A stretch of DNA of 64,000 nucleotides from CAZKSN01 sp964555585 (GCA_964555585.1 CAZKSN010000004.1:22874-86873); one strand, 5' to 3'. Counted from the stretch's first letter, positions 34,777 to 44,177 are shown. Notes: generated by a model not told the origin, from the sequence alone. Numbers and translations: made by a program.

Positions 34777-35896
34777 AATAAGTTTTTATTGGTAATATCA
34801 ATTGAATTAAATCTTCCTTTTTTTCTTGCTTAATTATTATTGGCTTAATTTCTCCGTTTAATAATAATCTAATATTTTTAGAATCAAAGGTTTTTAATGC
34901 TTCCAACATATATTTAGCACTAAAGGAAATTTTTAAATTTGGACCTTTCTTTTTATTAATTGCCATTATTTCTTCTACTTTACCAATTTCTACACTTGAT
35001 GAAGTAATTAATATTTTATCATCCATTATTTCCAATTGAACAATATTTTTTTCTTTTGATTGAGTTAATAAAGAAGCTCTATCAATGACATTAAATAATT
35101 CATTAAGCTCTAAATTAATTTCTGTTTCAAATTCATTTGGTACAAAACTGTCTGTATTTGGATAACTTCCATTTAATAAACTTGATTGAACAATAATATT
35201 TTTATATTTAAACATAATTTTATTATTAAAAATATGTAATTCCAATGATTCATTATCATCATCTATTATTTTTACTAATTCATTTATATTCTTTGAGGGA
35301 ATTACAATATTTATATTTTCTTCAACTTGTTTATCTATTTTTAATGTTTTTTTAGCTAATCTATATGAATCAGTTGCTACACATTCTAATATATCACCTA
35401 ATATTTTTAAATTAATTCCTGTCAACAATGGTCTACTTTCTTGTGTTGAAGTAGCAAATGTAGTTTGATTCATTATTTCTTTAAAGATTCCTGTTAATAC
35501 TTTAATCGGTTTTGTTACTTCTTTCAATTCTATATTTGGAAAGTCTTTGATATTAAAACAATTTAAATTATATTTTGATGTACTTGTAGATATAATAGCT
35601 TTATTTCCATCCATATCTTCTATTTCTATTTCTTCACTTGGTAATTTTCTGACAATATCCAAAATATATCTTCCATAAATAATAACATTACCTGGTTCTT
35701 TTATATCAGTAATATCTTTTTTATCTATAAAACATTTTATAGTCATATCATTATCAGTAGCTGTTAGAAATAATCCTTCTTTTGTTAATTCAAAATATAT
35801 TCCATTCAATACCGGTATAATATTTTTATTAGATAAAGCTTTACTTACATAATTTAAATTTTCTAATAATACACTCTTCTTAATTTTAAATTTCAT
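34775..35896 (-). CDS. dnaN: DNA polymerase III beta sliding clamp
   Basis: Ring-shaped processivity clamp of 373 residues made of three similar domains. The opening KFKIKKSVLLENLNYVSKAL, the TGINLKI and AKKTLKI segments of the middle domain and the C-terminal QLILPIKTY are characteristic. It follows dnaA with a 135-base gap that has DnaA-box-like sites, and ends at a strong terminator, so it is not co-transcribed strongly with the comK-like gene. Confidence 0.98.
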   Translation of the reverse strand: MKFKIKKSVLLENLNYVSKALSNKNIIPVLNGIYFELTKEGLFLTATDNDMTIKCFIDKKDITDIKEPGNVIIYGRYILDIVRKLPSEEIEIEDMDGNKAIISTSTSKYNLNCFNIKDFPNIELKEVTKPIKVLTGIFKEIMNQTTFATSTQESRPLLTGINLKILGDILECVATDSYRLAKKTLKIDKQVEENINIVIPSKNINELVKIIDDDNESLELHIFNNKIMFKYKNIIVQSSLLNGSYPNTDSFVPNEFETEINLELNELFNVIDRASLLTQSKEKNIVQLEIMDDKILITSSSVEIGKVEEIMAINKKKGPNLKISFSAKYMLEALKTFDSKNIRLLLNGEIKPIIIKQEKKEDLIQLILPIKTY

Positions 35897-36040
35897 ATTT
35901 CATTCCTTCTTTCTTTTATTTATTATTTATTGTAGTAGTAGAGTTAGTAATGTTTATAACTTAATATTTTCCTTAATTTATTCATATTTACAAAAAATAT
36001 TTATTGTTGATAACTCATATTTAATATATAATTATTCACA
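35897..36040. other. dnaA-dnaN spacer with origin-like elements
   Basis: Contains TAGTAGTAG at about 35933-35941, resembling the DnaA-trio element, and the DnaA-box-like sites TGTTGATAA (36005-36013, reverse) and TTATTCACA (36032-36040, across the dnaA stop). It is very AT-rich. In Bacillus the unwinding site lies in this same spacer. Box order and the missing GC cluster leave its role unsure. Confidence 0.45.
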
Positions 36041-37405
36041 TATTAAATTTTTTAATTCTGATATTATATTACCAAGTTGTTGATTGTTTTGCAAATCTTT
36101 ATATACTTTTTCATAAGAGTGAATAACTGTTGAATGATCTCTACCTCCAAATTCTAATCCTATTCTCGGATATGTTTCATCTGTCAATATTCTACATAGA
36201 TACATTGCAATTTGTCTTGCATTTACTATTAATTTCTGTCTTTTCTTCCCTTTTAAAGCTTCAGGTTCTATTTTAAAATAATTAGCAACTGTTTTTTGTA
36301 TCTTAACAATTGTATTAGGAGAATATATTAAATTATTAGTATAATCCTTTAAGGCTTCCATTGCTGAATTAATATTTAATGTTTTTATATTCATAATCGC
36401 TTGATACGCACATAATCTAGTAATTGCACCTTCTAAATTTCTTATATCACTTCCACAATTAGAGGCAATAAAATTAATAATCTCATTATCCAATTCTATT
36501 ACTAATTCTCCAGTTTTAATTTTATTTTTAATTATCTTTACTTTTAAATCAAAATCCGGAGGATTAATATCAGCTTTTAAACCCCAATTAAATCTGGTTT
36601 TTAATCTATCTTCCAATAATTTTAAATCATCAACCGATCTATCAGAACATATTATTATTTGTTTTTCATTATCATATAAACTGTTAAATGTATTGGTAAA
36701 TTCTTGTTGTGATTTGGTAGCACTGCCTAAAAACTGAATATCATCTATCATCAATACATCAATATCTCTGTATTTCTTTTTAAACATTTCCATATAATTT
36801 ATATTATTTTTCTTTTCATCATCTCTTTTACTTAATGAAATAAAATCATTTATAAATTGTTCACTTGTTATATATAATACTTTTTCCTTACTATTCTTTT
36901 TAATATAATTGCCAATAGCATGCATTAAGTGGGTTTTTCCTAATCCACTTTTTCCATATATAAATAAAGGATTATAAAGTTTACCAGGTTTTTGAGCCAC
37001 TGCTAATGCTGAAGAGTATGCAAATCTATTTGAATCACCAACAATAAAACTTTCAAAAGTATATTTAGGATTAAAATTACTGTAGTATTTATATTCTTCT
37101 ATGAATTCTGTATCATCAGGTTCATCTAAAACTATTACTTCATCAATATCTTTTTTAAAATCACTTTCTAAAAAGAATTTAATATCAATGTTTCTTCCAA
37201 TTAAATCCATAAAAATATCTTCAATCAGATCATAATAATTATTAATTAAATGATTTTTCTGAGGTTCATAGGGCACGATTAATTTAATGTTATCATCGTT
37301 AATTTCATAGAGCTTTATATCTTTAAACCATGTGTTAAATGTAATACTTGAAACTCTATCTGAAATATGTGATAAAAAATTTGACCAAATTGTATCAATT
37401 TTCAT
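36032..37405 (-). CDS. dnaA: Chromosomal replication initiator DnaA
   Basis: AAA+ initiator that binds DnaA boxes and opens the origin. Domain I is at about 1-80, Walker A GKSGLGKTH near 152, Walker B VLMIDDIQFL near 212, and the DNA-binding domain IV holds GLEFGGRDHSTVIHSYEKV near 425. Length is 457 residues from the ATG at 37405. A GTG nine bases upstream is possible but sits against the GGATG sequence. Adjacent AT-rich spacers on both sides carry DnaA boxes. Confidence 0.98.
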   Translation of the reverse strand: MKIDTIWSNFLSHISDRVSSITFNTWFKDIKLYEINDDNIKLIVPYEPQKNHLINNYYDLIEDIFMDLIGRNIDIKFFLESDFKKDIDEVIVLDEPDDTEFIEEYKYYSNFNPKYTFESFIVGDSNRFAYSSALAVAQKPGKLYNPLFIYGKSGLGKTHLMHAIGNYIKKNSKEKVLYITSEQFINDFISLSKRDDEKKNNINYMEMFKKKYRDIDVLMIDDIQFLGSATKSQQEFTNTFNSLYDNEKQIIICSDRSVDDLKLLEDRLKTRFNWGLKADINPPDFDLKVKIIKNKIKTGELVIELDNEIINFIASNCGSDIRNLEGAITRLCAYQAIMNIKTLNINSAMEALKDYTNNLIYSPNTIVKIQKTVANYFKIEPEALKGKKRQKLIVNARQIAMYLCRILTDETYPRIGLEFGGRDHSTVIHSYEKVYKDLQNNQQLGNIISELKNLICE

Positions 37406-37704
37406 AAAACTCACATCCTATAATGGTACTTCTTCTTTCTAACTTAATTGTAAAACACTTCTTGATAAATTAAAAGTATATTTTATTTAAAAAGATCCAA
37501 CCCACTTTTTACTCACAACTTATTAACATATATTATTAGGAGATTACTAACAATATTTAAGTTATTCACAATATTAACTTTTTATATATTAACCATGTTT
37601 AAAACTTATCCACACTAATGTTAATAAATAAATTGACAAAAATTATTGTATAGATTATAATCATTTAAGTCAAGCAAAATATTTTAAAGTTTAGGAGGCT
37701 AAAA
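37406..37704. other. oriC: Replication origin region (oriC), dnaA-rpmH spacer
   Basis: About 300 bases with no gene. DnaA boxes: perfect TTATCCACA at 37606-37614, TTATTCACA at 37562-37570, TTACTCACA at 37509-37517, and related TTATTAACA at 37520-37528 and its reverse form at 37619-37627. Transcription of the flanks diverges here, and nearly every gene on either side points away. The dnaA leader is at the left end and the rpmH promoter at the right. Confidence 0.9.
37633..37661 (+). promoter_or_regulatory. Consensus sigma-A promoter of rpmH
   Basis: TTGACA at 37633-37638, 17-base spacer, TATAAT at 37656-37661: a perfect consensus promoter about 43 bases before the rpmH ATG. Confidence 0.92.
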
Positions 37705-37827
37705 ATGAAAAGAACTTTTCAACCAAATAATAGAAAAAAAAGTAAAACCCATGGTTTTTTAAAAAGACAATCTTCAAATATAAATAAAGACAGAAGAAGT
37801 AAGGGAAGAAAAAAAATATCAAAATAG
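37705..37827 (+). CDS. rpmH: 50S ribosomal protein L34
   Basis: A 40-residue very basic protein beginning MKRTFQPNNRKKSKTHGF and ending RRSKGRKKISK. The usual L34 has 44 residues; the middle segment (normally near NGRKVLKARR) is about four residues shorter here. TTAGGAGG precedes the ATG. It lies at its usual place next to the origin, followed by rnpA and yidC. Confidence 0.95.
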   Translation: MKRTFQPNNRKKSKTHGFLKRQSSNINKDRRSKGRKKISK

Positions 37828-37854
37828 ACTACTTTTATTTAAGTAGTTTTTTTT
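37828..37854 (+). terminator. Terminator after rpmH
   Basis: ACTACTT (37828-37834) pairs with AAGTAGT (37841-37847), then eight T. It starts directly after the rpmH stop and probably lowers rnpA expression relative to rpmH. Confidence 0.85.
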
Positions 37855-37878
37855 GTATAATTAGGTTGGGGATAATAT

Positions 37879-38187
37879 ATGAATAAAAAATATATCTTAA
37901 AAGAAAATGAATCTATACAGAATATTATAAATATTGGCATTAAAAAAGCTGGTAAGTTTTTTGTGTCATATAAAATTACAAATACCTTAGGATATAATAG
38001 ATTTTGTGTTACTGTTGGAAAAAAATTGGCCAATGCAGTAAAAAGAAATAAATTAAAAAGAATTATTAAAGATATTTTATCAAAAAACAGTATATTATCT
38101 AGTAACGACTATGTTATAATAGTAAGGAATAATTTTTTAAAATTAAATTATGAAGAAATAAAAACAAATTTATTAGAGAACTTGTAA
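37879..38187 (+). CDS. rnpA: Ribonuclease P protein component
   Basis: Protein subunit of RNase P, which cuts 5' leaders from pre-tRNA. The 102 residues include the RNA-binding block AVKRNKLKRIIKDIL (about 52-66, the family's RNR region) and VGKKLANAV before it. The position between rpmH and yidC is conserved across bacteria. A GGTTGGGGAT ribosome site precedes the ATG. Confidence 0.95.
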   Translation: MNKKYILKENESIQNIINIGIKKAGKFFVSYKITNTLGYNRFCVTVGKKLANAVKRNKLKRIIKDILSKNSILSSNDYVIIVRNNFLKLNYEEIKTNLLENL

Positions 38188-38196
38188 GGAGAAAAA

Positions 38197-39162
38197 ATGA
38201 AGAAGAAATTACTTATATTAATAATGTTACTTTTATTAGTTTCTGGATGTACAAAAAGATTTACTATAACAAATGAGGAAGATAATACAAAAAAAGGTTA
38301 TACTTCAAATATTATATGTCAGCCGACTACTGAAGAATTGAAAAAATTATATACTGATAATGAAAGTGTAACTGGAATAAAATTGAAAGATTTACCAGAA
38401 TGTAAAGATTTTAACTTTTTAAAAAGTGATTATGAGGGATTGTGGACTTCAGTATTTGTAAAGCCTCTCGCTTGGATAATTATAAAATTAGGAACATTTG
38501 TAAAAAATTACGGTGTATCTATAATGATTATTGGCTTAGTTCTAAGAGCTTTAATGATACCTTTAACAGCAAAATCAATGCTGGTAAGTGAAAATATGAA
38601 AAAAGCCAAACCTGAATTGGACAGCATAGAAAAAAAATATAAAAACAATACAGCATCTGATGCTATGATGAAAAAAAGCCAAGAAATGATGCTGGTATAT
38701 AAAAAATATAATATAAGCCCATTATCAGGCTGTTTAGGTGCATTTCTTCAATTACCATTATTCTTTGCCTTTTTAGAAGCAGTAAACAGAGTGCCGGTAT
38801 TTTTTGAAGAAAAGTTTTTAATGTTCAATTTAGGGACAACACCTTGGGAAGGAATTAAATCTGGAAATTACTTCTATATAATTATAATAATATTAATTAT
38901 AGCTGCAACATATTTTGCCTTTAAGAATATGAATAGTGTTTCTATGGATGAAGCACAGGCTAAACAAATGAAATTCATGAACAAATTTATGATAGTATTC
39001 ATATCACTCGCATCATTTTCACTTCCAACTGCAATTGCATTGTACTGGATAGTATCTAACGGTTTTACAGTGATACAGAATATATATTTGAAAAATAAAA
39101 TGAAAGATGGTGGAAGTAAATGGAAAAGTATAGATTTGAAAGTAAAACAGAAGAAAAATTAA
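38197..39162 (+). CDS. yidC: Membrane protein insertase YidC (SpoIIIJ-like lipoprotein)
   Basis: Inserts membrane proteins with or without SecYEG; the Bacillus paralogue SpoIIIJ is needed for sporulation. The lipobox LVSGC places the lipidated Cys at residue 18. Five membrane segments follow, with the conserved Arg in IGLVLRALMIPLTAKSM of the first insertase helix. The C-terminus is basic. Length is 321 residues. It overlaps jag by 43 bases. Confidence 0.95.
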   Translation: MKKKLLILIMLLLLVSGCTKRFTITNEEDNTKKGYTSNIICQPTTEELKKLYTDNESVTGIKLKDLPECKDFNFLKSDYEGLWTSVFVKPLAWIIIKLGTFVKNYGVSIMIIGLVLRALMIPLTAKSMLVSENMKKAKPELDSIEKKYKNNTASDAMMKKSQEMMLVYKKYNISPLSGCLGAFLQLPLFFAFLEAVNRVPVFFEEKFLMFNLGTTPWEGIKSGNYFYIIIIILIIAATYFAFKNMNSVSMDEAQAKQMKFMNKFMIVFISLASFSLPTAIALYWIVSNGFTVIQNIYLKNKMKDGGSKWKSIDLKVKQKKN

Positions 39163-39734
39163 TAGAAAATGCGTGTAAGGAATTTAATGTAACAGAAGAG
39201 GAAATTATTTATAATATTATTACGGAAAAAGGTGGACTGCTTAAAGGAAAGAAATATATTATAGAATTCATTAAGATTAAAGAAGCGGCAGATTTTGGTA
39301 AAGAAATATTAAGGGAAATACTAAAAGGTTTAAATATTTCTGCGAATATTGAAGTTAAATTAAGAGAAAAGCAGATTAAATATGATTTGTTTTCTGATAA
39401 TAATTCTATTTTAATAGGAAAGAAAGGTCATATATTAGAAGCGCTACAAAATTATATTAGACAAGCTTTATTAAATATTTTAGACATATATATTTTTGTA
39501 TCCTTAGATGTTGAAAACTATAAAGAAAAACAAAACTATTTTATTGTAAAAAAAGTTAAAAAAATAGCAAGAGAGGTTGCATTAACAAAAGTAGATGTCA
39601 AGTTGGATCCGATGAATTCTTATGAAAGAAAAATTGTTCATGACGCGGTAAGTGGCTTTAAATATGTAATATCTGAAAGTGTAGGAGAAGAGCCGAATAG
39701 ATATATTGTAATAAAATTTAAAGATAATAAGTAA
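39120..39734 (+). CDS. jag: RNA-binding protein Jag (KhpB, KH and R3H domains)
   Basis: A 204-residue protein: N-terminal Jag domain (about 1-52, with ITEKGGLLKGKKYI), KH domain (about 75-125, IGKKGHILEALQNYIR) and a C-terminal R3H domain with the R-to-H spacing in YERKIVHDAV. It binds RNA and, in streptococci, partners KhpA in cell elongation. The start ATG lies 43 bases inside yidC; GGTGG precedes it. Confidence 0.92.
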   Translation: MEKYRFESKTEEKLIENACKEFNVTEEEIIYNIITEKGGLLKGKKYIIEFIKIKEAADFGKEILREILKGLNISANIEVKLREKQIKYDLFSDNNSILIGKKGHILEALQNYIRQALLNILDIYIFVSLDVENYKEKQNYFIVKKVKKIAREVALTKVDVKLDPMNSYERKIVHDAVSGFKYVISESVGEEPNRYIVIKFKDNK

Positions 39735-39751
39735 TACATTTGTGAGGGTTT

Positions 39752-40195
39752 ATGAATAATATTGTAGTTCCAGATATTAAAGAGGACTATTTCAATGTAG
39801 AAAAAGCTTTTAAGGAATTAAAAAAAAGTTTTGGAAAAACTTGTTTTTTAGGTGGAACTATTAATTCAAAAAACAATTTAACTTATCATCATCTATTTAA
39901 AGATGTATATGGAAATTATTCTAAGCAAACTCCATATTTTTCTAAATATAATCCACTGTATAACTATATAAATGGTGCTTTATTATGTAATTTAGAACAT
40001 TCTATTTTTAATCTAATAGAATGTTCTAATTTTAAATTATCAAATGAATTTAATGATGGTTTTATTGAATACAAAAATACAAGAATGTATCCACTTATTA
40101 AACAAATGAGAAAAGAAGCATACGAATGGCTTTACAAAAATGAATATGAAGTTATAGAAGGCAAAAAGTTATATTTAGTGAGAAGGATAAAATAA
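39752..40195 (+). CDS. Uncharacterised protein with an HNH-like pattern
   Basis: A 147-residue protein I do not recognise with certainty. YHHLFK near 45, NGALLC near 73 and LEHSIFNLIE near 80 are placed like the H-N-H residues of HNH nucleases, which often read THH...NGALLC..CH. There are no clear zinc-binding cysteine pairs. The C-terminal third is rich in aromatic and charged residues. GAGGG precedes the ATG. It lies 17 bases after jag and ends just before the mnmE promoter, so it belongs to the rnpA-yidC-jag unit. Confidence 0.65.
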   Translation: MNNIVVPDIKEDYFNVEKAFKELKKSFGKTCFLGGTINSKNNLTYHHLFKDVYGNYSKQTPYFSKYNPLYNYINGALLCNLEHSIFNLIECSNFKLSNEFNDGFIEYKNTRMYPLIKQMRKEAYEWLYKNEYEVIEGKKLYLVRRIK

Positions 40196-40197
40196 CA

Positions 40198-40226
40198 TTT
40201 ACAGTTTATGAGTTTTGTGCTATAAT
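40198..40226 (+). promoter_or_regulatory. Sigma-A promoter of mnmE
   Basis: TTTACA (40198-40203), 17 bases, TATAAT (40221-40226). The start point near 40233 shows that the upstream TTG at 40228 cannot be the mnmE start. Confidence 0.88.
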
Positions 40227-40248
40227 CTTGTGGAAAAGAAGGGATAGC

Positions 40249-41601
40249 ATGGATACTATTGCAGCAATAGCAACAACTGTTGGTGTTAGTGCACTAAATG
40301 TAATAAAAATTAGTGGAACTGATTCAATAAAAATTGTTAATAGAATCTTTAAAGGTAAAAATTTATTAAAAGTTAACAGTCATACTATTAACTATGGTTT
40401 TATTATTGATAAAAATGATGTTGTAGATGAAGTGCTGGTGTCTGTATTTAAAGCTCCTAAATCTTTTACTAGAGAAAATATGGTTGAAATAAACTGTCAC
40501 GGTGGAATTGTAACTACTAATAAAATATTGGAATTATTACTTATTAATGGAATAAGACTGGCAGAACCTGGAGAATTTTTAAAAAGAGCTTTTTTAAATG
40601 GAAGAATAGATTTAATAAAGGCTGAAAGTGTTTCAGATTTAATAAATGCAGAAACAGAAAATGCTAGAAAAATTGGAATAAAAGGGATTAAAGGAGAAAT
40701 ATCCAATTTAATCAATAATTTAAGAGAAGAAGTGTTAAATTTAATAGCAAATATAGAAGTAAATATAGATTATCCTGAATATGAAGATGCTATAATAGTG
40801 ACAAATAAACTTATTAAAGAAAAGAATAAGGTAATAAAAGATAAACTAAGTAAGATATTAAATGAAAGCAATAATGGATTGCTAATAAAAAATGGTATAA
40901 AGGTAGCTATCATAGGAAAGCCAAATGTGGGAAAAAGCAGTTTGTTAAATATGCTTATAGAAGAAGAAAAAGCTATTGTCACTGAAGTTGAAGGAACAAC
41001 CAGAGATATTGTTGAAGGTAAAATAATGGTAAATGGCATTGAATTAAAATTAATTGATACGGCTGGAATTAGAAGTTCGTCCAATATAGTTGAAAAACTT
41101 GGTATTCAAAAAAGTAGGGAAGTTATGTCTTCAGCAGATTTAGTATTGCTTGTCCTGGATAATAATAAAAAATTAAGTGAGGAAGATAAGCAATTATTAA
41201 AAGCAGTTGATAAAAAAAATACGATTATAGTGATAAATAAAATTGATTTAAAGAATGAACTTGATAGAAATATATTAGAAAATTATAATGTTGTTGAAAT
41301 TTCTACAATAACAGAAGAAGGAAAAAATAAATTAAAGGAAAAAATAAGTGAAATGTTTTCTCTTGAAAAAATCAATTCTAGTGATTTTACTTATTTATCT
41401 AATGCTAGACAGATAGCGTTAATAAAAGAATGTATAAATATATCCAAAGATATTGATATATCATTAAAAAATAATGATCCAGTTGATTTAATAGAAACTA
41501 ACATTAAGATATTATGGAATAAATTGGGAGAAATTATAGGAGAAACATATAAGGAAGAATTACTGGATGAAATTTTCAGTAAATTTTGTTTAGGAAAATA
41601 G
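40249..41601 (+). CDS. mnmE: tRNA modification GTPase MnmE
   Basis: With MnmG makes 5-carboxymethylaminomethyluridine at the tRNA wobble position. The N-terminal folate-binding domain opens MDTIAAIATTVG, the inserted G domain has GKPNVGKSS near 223 and DTAGIR near 271, and the C-terminus ends in the catalytic CLGK. Length is 450 residues. The ATG at 40249 is chosen for its AGAAGGGA ribosome site and the promoter position. It leads the mnmE-mnmG-rsmG operon. Confidence 0.97.
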   Translation: MDTIAAIATTVGVSALNVIKISGTDSIKIVNRIFKGKNLLKVNSHTINYGFIIDKNDVVDEVLVSVFKAPKSFTRENMVEINCHGGIVTTNKILELLLINGIRLAEPGEFLKRAFLNGRIDLIKAESVSDLINAETENARKIGIKGIKGEISNLINNLREEVLNLIANIEVNIDYPEYEDAIIVTNKLIKEKNKVIKDKLSKILNESNNGLLIKNGIKVAIIGKPNVGKSSLLNMLIEEEKAIVTEVEGTTRDIVEGKIMVNGIELKLIDTAGIRSSSNIVEKLGIQKSREVMSSADLVLLVLDNNKKLSEEDKQLLKAVDKKNTIIVINKIDLKNELDRNILENYNVVEISTITEEGKNKLKEKISEMFSLEKINSSDFTYLSNARQIALIKECINISKDIDISLKNNDPVDLIETNIKILWNKLGEIIGETYKEELLDEIFSKFCLGK

Positions 41602-41610
41602 GGGATTCAA

Positions 41611-43458
41611 ATGAATTATGATGTAATAGTTGTTGGAGGAGGACATGCAGGCTGTGAAGCATGCTTAGCCTCTTCTAGAATGGGTTTAAAAACTTTGCTA
41701 GTAACAGGTAATATAGATAATATTGCTGATATGCCATGCAATCCCTCTATTGGAGGAAGTGCCAAGGGTATTGTTGTAAGAGAAATAGACGCCTTGGGTG
41801 GTGAAATGGGAATTGTTACTGATAAAGCTCATTTGCAAATAAAATTATTAAATAGAAAAAAAGGACCTGGAGTTAGATCTTTACGTGCTCAAGCAGATAA
41901 ACCTGCATATCATGAAGAAATGCTAAAATCCATAAAGCAGCAAGAAAACTTGGAAATATTTGAAGCTCTTGTAAAAGAAGTAATTGTTGAAAATAATGAA
42001 GTAAAGGGAGTTTTATTAGAGTCAGGCAACGTTTTTTACTGCAGAAAACTTATTTTAACTACTGGAACATATTTGAATTCAGATATTTTAGTTGGACATA
42101 ATAAGTATAAAGGTGGACCTCATGGCGAAAAAACAGCCTTATTTTTAAGTGAAAGTTTAAAAGAACTGGGTTTAAATCTAATAAGATTGAAAACTGGAAC
42201 TCCACCGAGAGTATTAAAAAGCAGTGTTGAATTTAATGAAGTTAAGGAAGAAAAAGGAGATTCAGTATCTCTCAGTTTTAGCAACTTCTTTAAGCCAAAA
42301 TATAAAATAAAAAATCAAATTCCATGTCATTTAACTTATACAACTAGAGAAACACATCAAATAATTATGGATAATTTAGACAAATGCGCTTTATATAGCG
42401 GTTTGATAAAAGGAGTTGGACCAAGGTATTGTCCTTCCATTGAAGATAAAATAGTAAAATTCAGTGATAAAGAAAGACATCAGATATTTTTAGAACCTGA
42501 AAAATTGAATGGTGATGAAATATATGTAGGTGGATTTTCAACAACTATGCCAAAGGAAATACAAGAAAAACTTCTTCACACCATGAACGGTTTGAAGAAA
42601 GCGATTATAACAAAATACGGCTATGCGATTGAATATGATGCGATAGATCCTACTGAATTAAATTTAACACTTGAAACAAAGAAAGTTAAAGGGCTTTATA
42701 CTGCTGGCCAAATAAACGGTACAAGTGGCTATGAGGAAGCTGCTGCACAGGGTATCATGGCAGGAATAAATGCAGCTCTTAGCTTAAAAAACAAAAAGCC
42801 ATTAATTCTAAGAAGAGATGAAGCTTACATAGGTGTATTAATAGACGATTTGATAAATAAAGGTATCACAGAACCTTATAGACTTCTTACTTCAAGAGCA
42901 GAATATAGATTATTACTTAGACATGACAATGCGATTTTCAGACTAACGGAAATTGGAAAAAGAGTAGGCTTAATAACTGATAACAAATATAATATTTATC
43001 TTAAGAAAATAAATGATTTAAAAATTTTAGAAAATTTATTAAAAAACTCTCAAATAAATAAAATACAATTAAAGAAATTATTGAAAACAGATATGGCTAA
43101 GAATTTAAATGCATATGAAATAATTAAAAGACCAGAGATTTCAATTAAAAAAGTATTGAAATTGTTAAATATAAGAAGTGAAAAAGATATAATTGAACAT
43201 TTAGAAATTAAAATTAAATATGAGGGATATATAAATAAAACTAAAAAAGATGTAAAAAGAATGATAAAACTGGAAAAAAAGAAAATCCCTAGTGATATAA
43301 ACTATGAAAAAGTATATAATATAGCTACAGAAGCTAGACAAAAACTAACAAGAATTAGACCAATGACTATTGGTCAGGCAAGTAGAATAAGTGGAGTGAA
43401 TCCTGCTGATATTGCAATGCTTTTAGTGTATTTGAAGAAAGAGTATCCAAATGAATAA
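41611..43458 (+). CDS. mnmG: tRNA uridine-5-carboxymethylaminomethyl modification enzyme MnmG (GidA)
   Basis: FAD-dependent partner of MnmE. The dinucleotide motif VGGGHAGCEA is at about 7-16, the conserved CNPSIGGSAKG at about 47-57, and PRYCPSIEDK near 275. Length is 615 residues, typical. It lies 9 bases after mnmE and overlaps rsmG by 8 bases, the standard mnmE-mnmG-rsmG order. Confidence 0.98.
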   Translation: MNYDVIVVGGGHAGCEACLASSRMGLKTLLVTGNIDNIADMPCNPSIGGSAKGIVVREIDALGGEMGIVTDKAHLQIKLLNRKKGPGVRSLRAQADKPAYHEEMLKSIKQQENLEIFEALVKEVIVENNEVKGVLLESGNVFYCRKLILTTGTYLNSDILVGHNKYKGGPHGEKTALFLSESLKELGLNLIRLKTGTPPRVLKSSVEFNEVKEEKGDSVSLSFSNFFKPKYKIKNQIPCHLTYTTRETHQIIMDNLDKCALYSGLIKGVGPRYCPSIEDKIVKFSDKERHQIFLEPEKLNGDEIYVGGFSTTMPKEIQEKLLHTMNGLKKAIITKYGYAIEYDAIDPTELNLTLETKKVKGLYTAGQINGTSGYEEAAAQGIMAGINAALSLKNKKPLILRRDEAYIGVLIDDLINKGITEPYRLLTSRAEYRLLLRHDNAIFRLTEIGKRVGLITDNKYNIYLKKINDLKILENLLKNSQINKIQLKKLLKTDMAKNLNAYEIIKRPEISIKKVLKLLNIRSEKDIIEHLEIKIKYEGYINKTKKDVKRMIKLEKKKIPSDINYEKVYNIATEARQKLTRIRPMTIGQASRISGVNPADIAMLLVYLKKEYPNE

Positions 43459-44152
43459 AGAAGAATTTATAAGAGAATGCGAAAAATTAAATGTTGTATT
43501 AACAGAAAAAAATGTAAGTGATTTATATACTTATAGTAAATTATTAATTGAATGGAATGAAAAATTTAATTTAACTTCAATTAAAGAAGAAAAGAGCATT
43601 TTTTTAAAACACTTTTTTGATTCATTGTGTTTAGTTAAGGCAATTGATTTGAATAGAAATATTTCAATATGTGATGTAGGCAGCGGTGCAGGTCTTCCTG
43701 GGCTTGTCTTAAAAATTATTTTTGATAAGTTAAATATAACCTTAATAGAATCTTCAAATAAAAAATGTGAATTTTTAAAACATGTTGTAAAGGAATTAAA
43801 TTTGAATAATGTTGAAATTATCAATGATAGGGCAGAGCAGTTAGCCAAAAAAATAAGAGAGAAATATGATGTGGTTACATGTAGAGCAGTCTCAGCACTC
43901 TATATTATTTCTGAATTATGTATTCCAATGGTTAAAGTAAATGGATACTTCCTACCGTTAAAATCAGAAGTTCAAGAAGAAATTCACACAGGCAATAAAA
44001 TTATAGAAAATACTGGAGCAAAAATAGAAAAAGTTATTGAATATAAACTACCCGTAGAAGATTCAAAAAGAACAATAATAGTTATAAAAAAATATAAAGC
44101 TACTAATTTGAAGTATCCTAGAGAATATAATAAAATAATAAAAACTTCTTGA
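43451..44152 (+). CDS. rsmG: 16S rRNA (guanine527-N7)-methyltransferase RsmG
   Basis: SAM-dependent enzyme that methylates G527 of 16S rRNA, whose loss gives low-level streptomycin resistance. WNEKFNLTSI at about 35-44, motif I CDVGSGAGLPGLVLK at about 75-89 and TCRAVS near 145 are the family's main blocks. Length is 233 residues. It overlaps mnmG and precedes noc as in Bacillus. Confidence 0.97.
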   Translation: MNKEEFIRECEKLNVVLTEKNVSDLYTYSKLLIEWNEKFNLTSIKEEKSIFLKHFFDSLCLVKAIDLNRNISICDVGSGAGLPGLVLKIIFDKLNITLIESSNKKCEFLKHVVKELNLNNVEIINDRAEQLAKKIREKYDVVTCRAVSALYIISELCIPMVKVNGYFLPLKSEVQEEIHTGNKIIENTGAKIEKVIEYKLPVEDSKRTIIVIKKYKATNLKYPREYNKIIKTS

Positions 44153-44177
44153 AAATATTCCCTCTATAGATTAAAAT
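44149..44177 (+). promoter_or_regulatory. Sigma-A-type promoter of noc
   Basis: TTGAAA (44149-44154), 17-base spacer, TAAAAT (44172-44177), with a start near 44184. It lies over the rsmG stop. Confidence 0.6.

Noticed and set aside
40228..40248. TTG at 40228 as the mnmE start
   Set aside because: It lies between the -10 box and the predicted transcript start, and the AGAAGGGA site is downstream of it.
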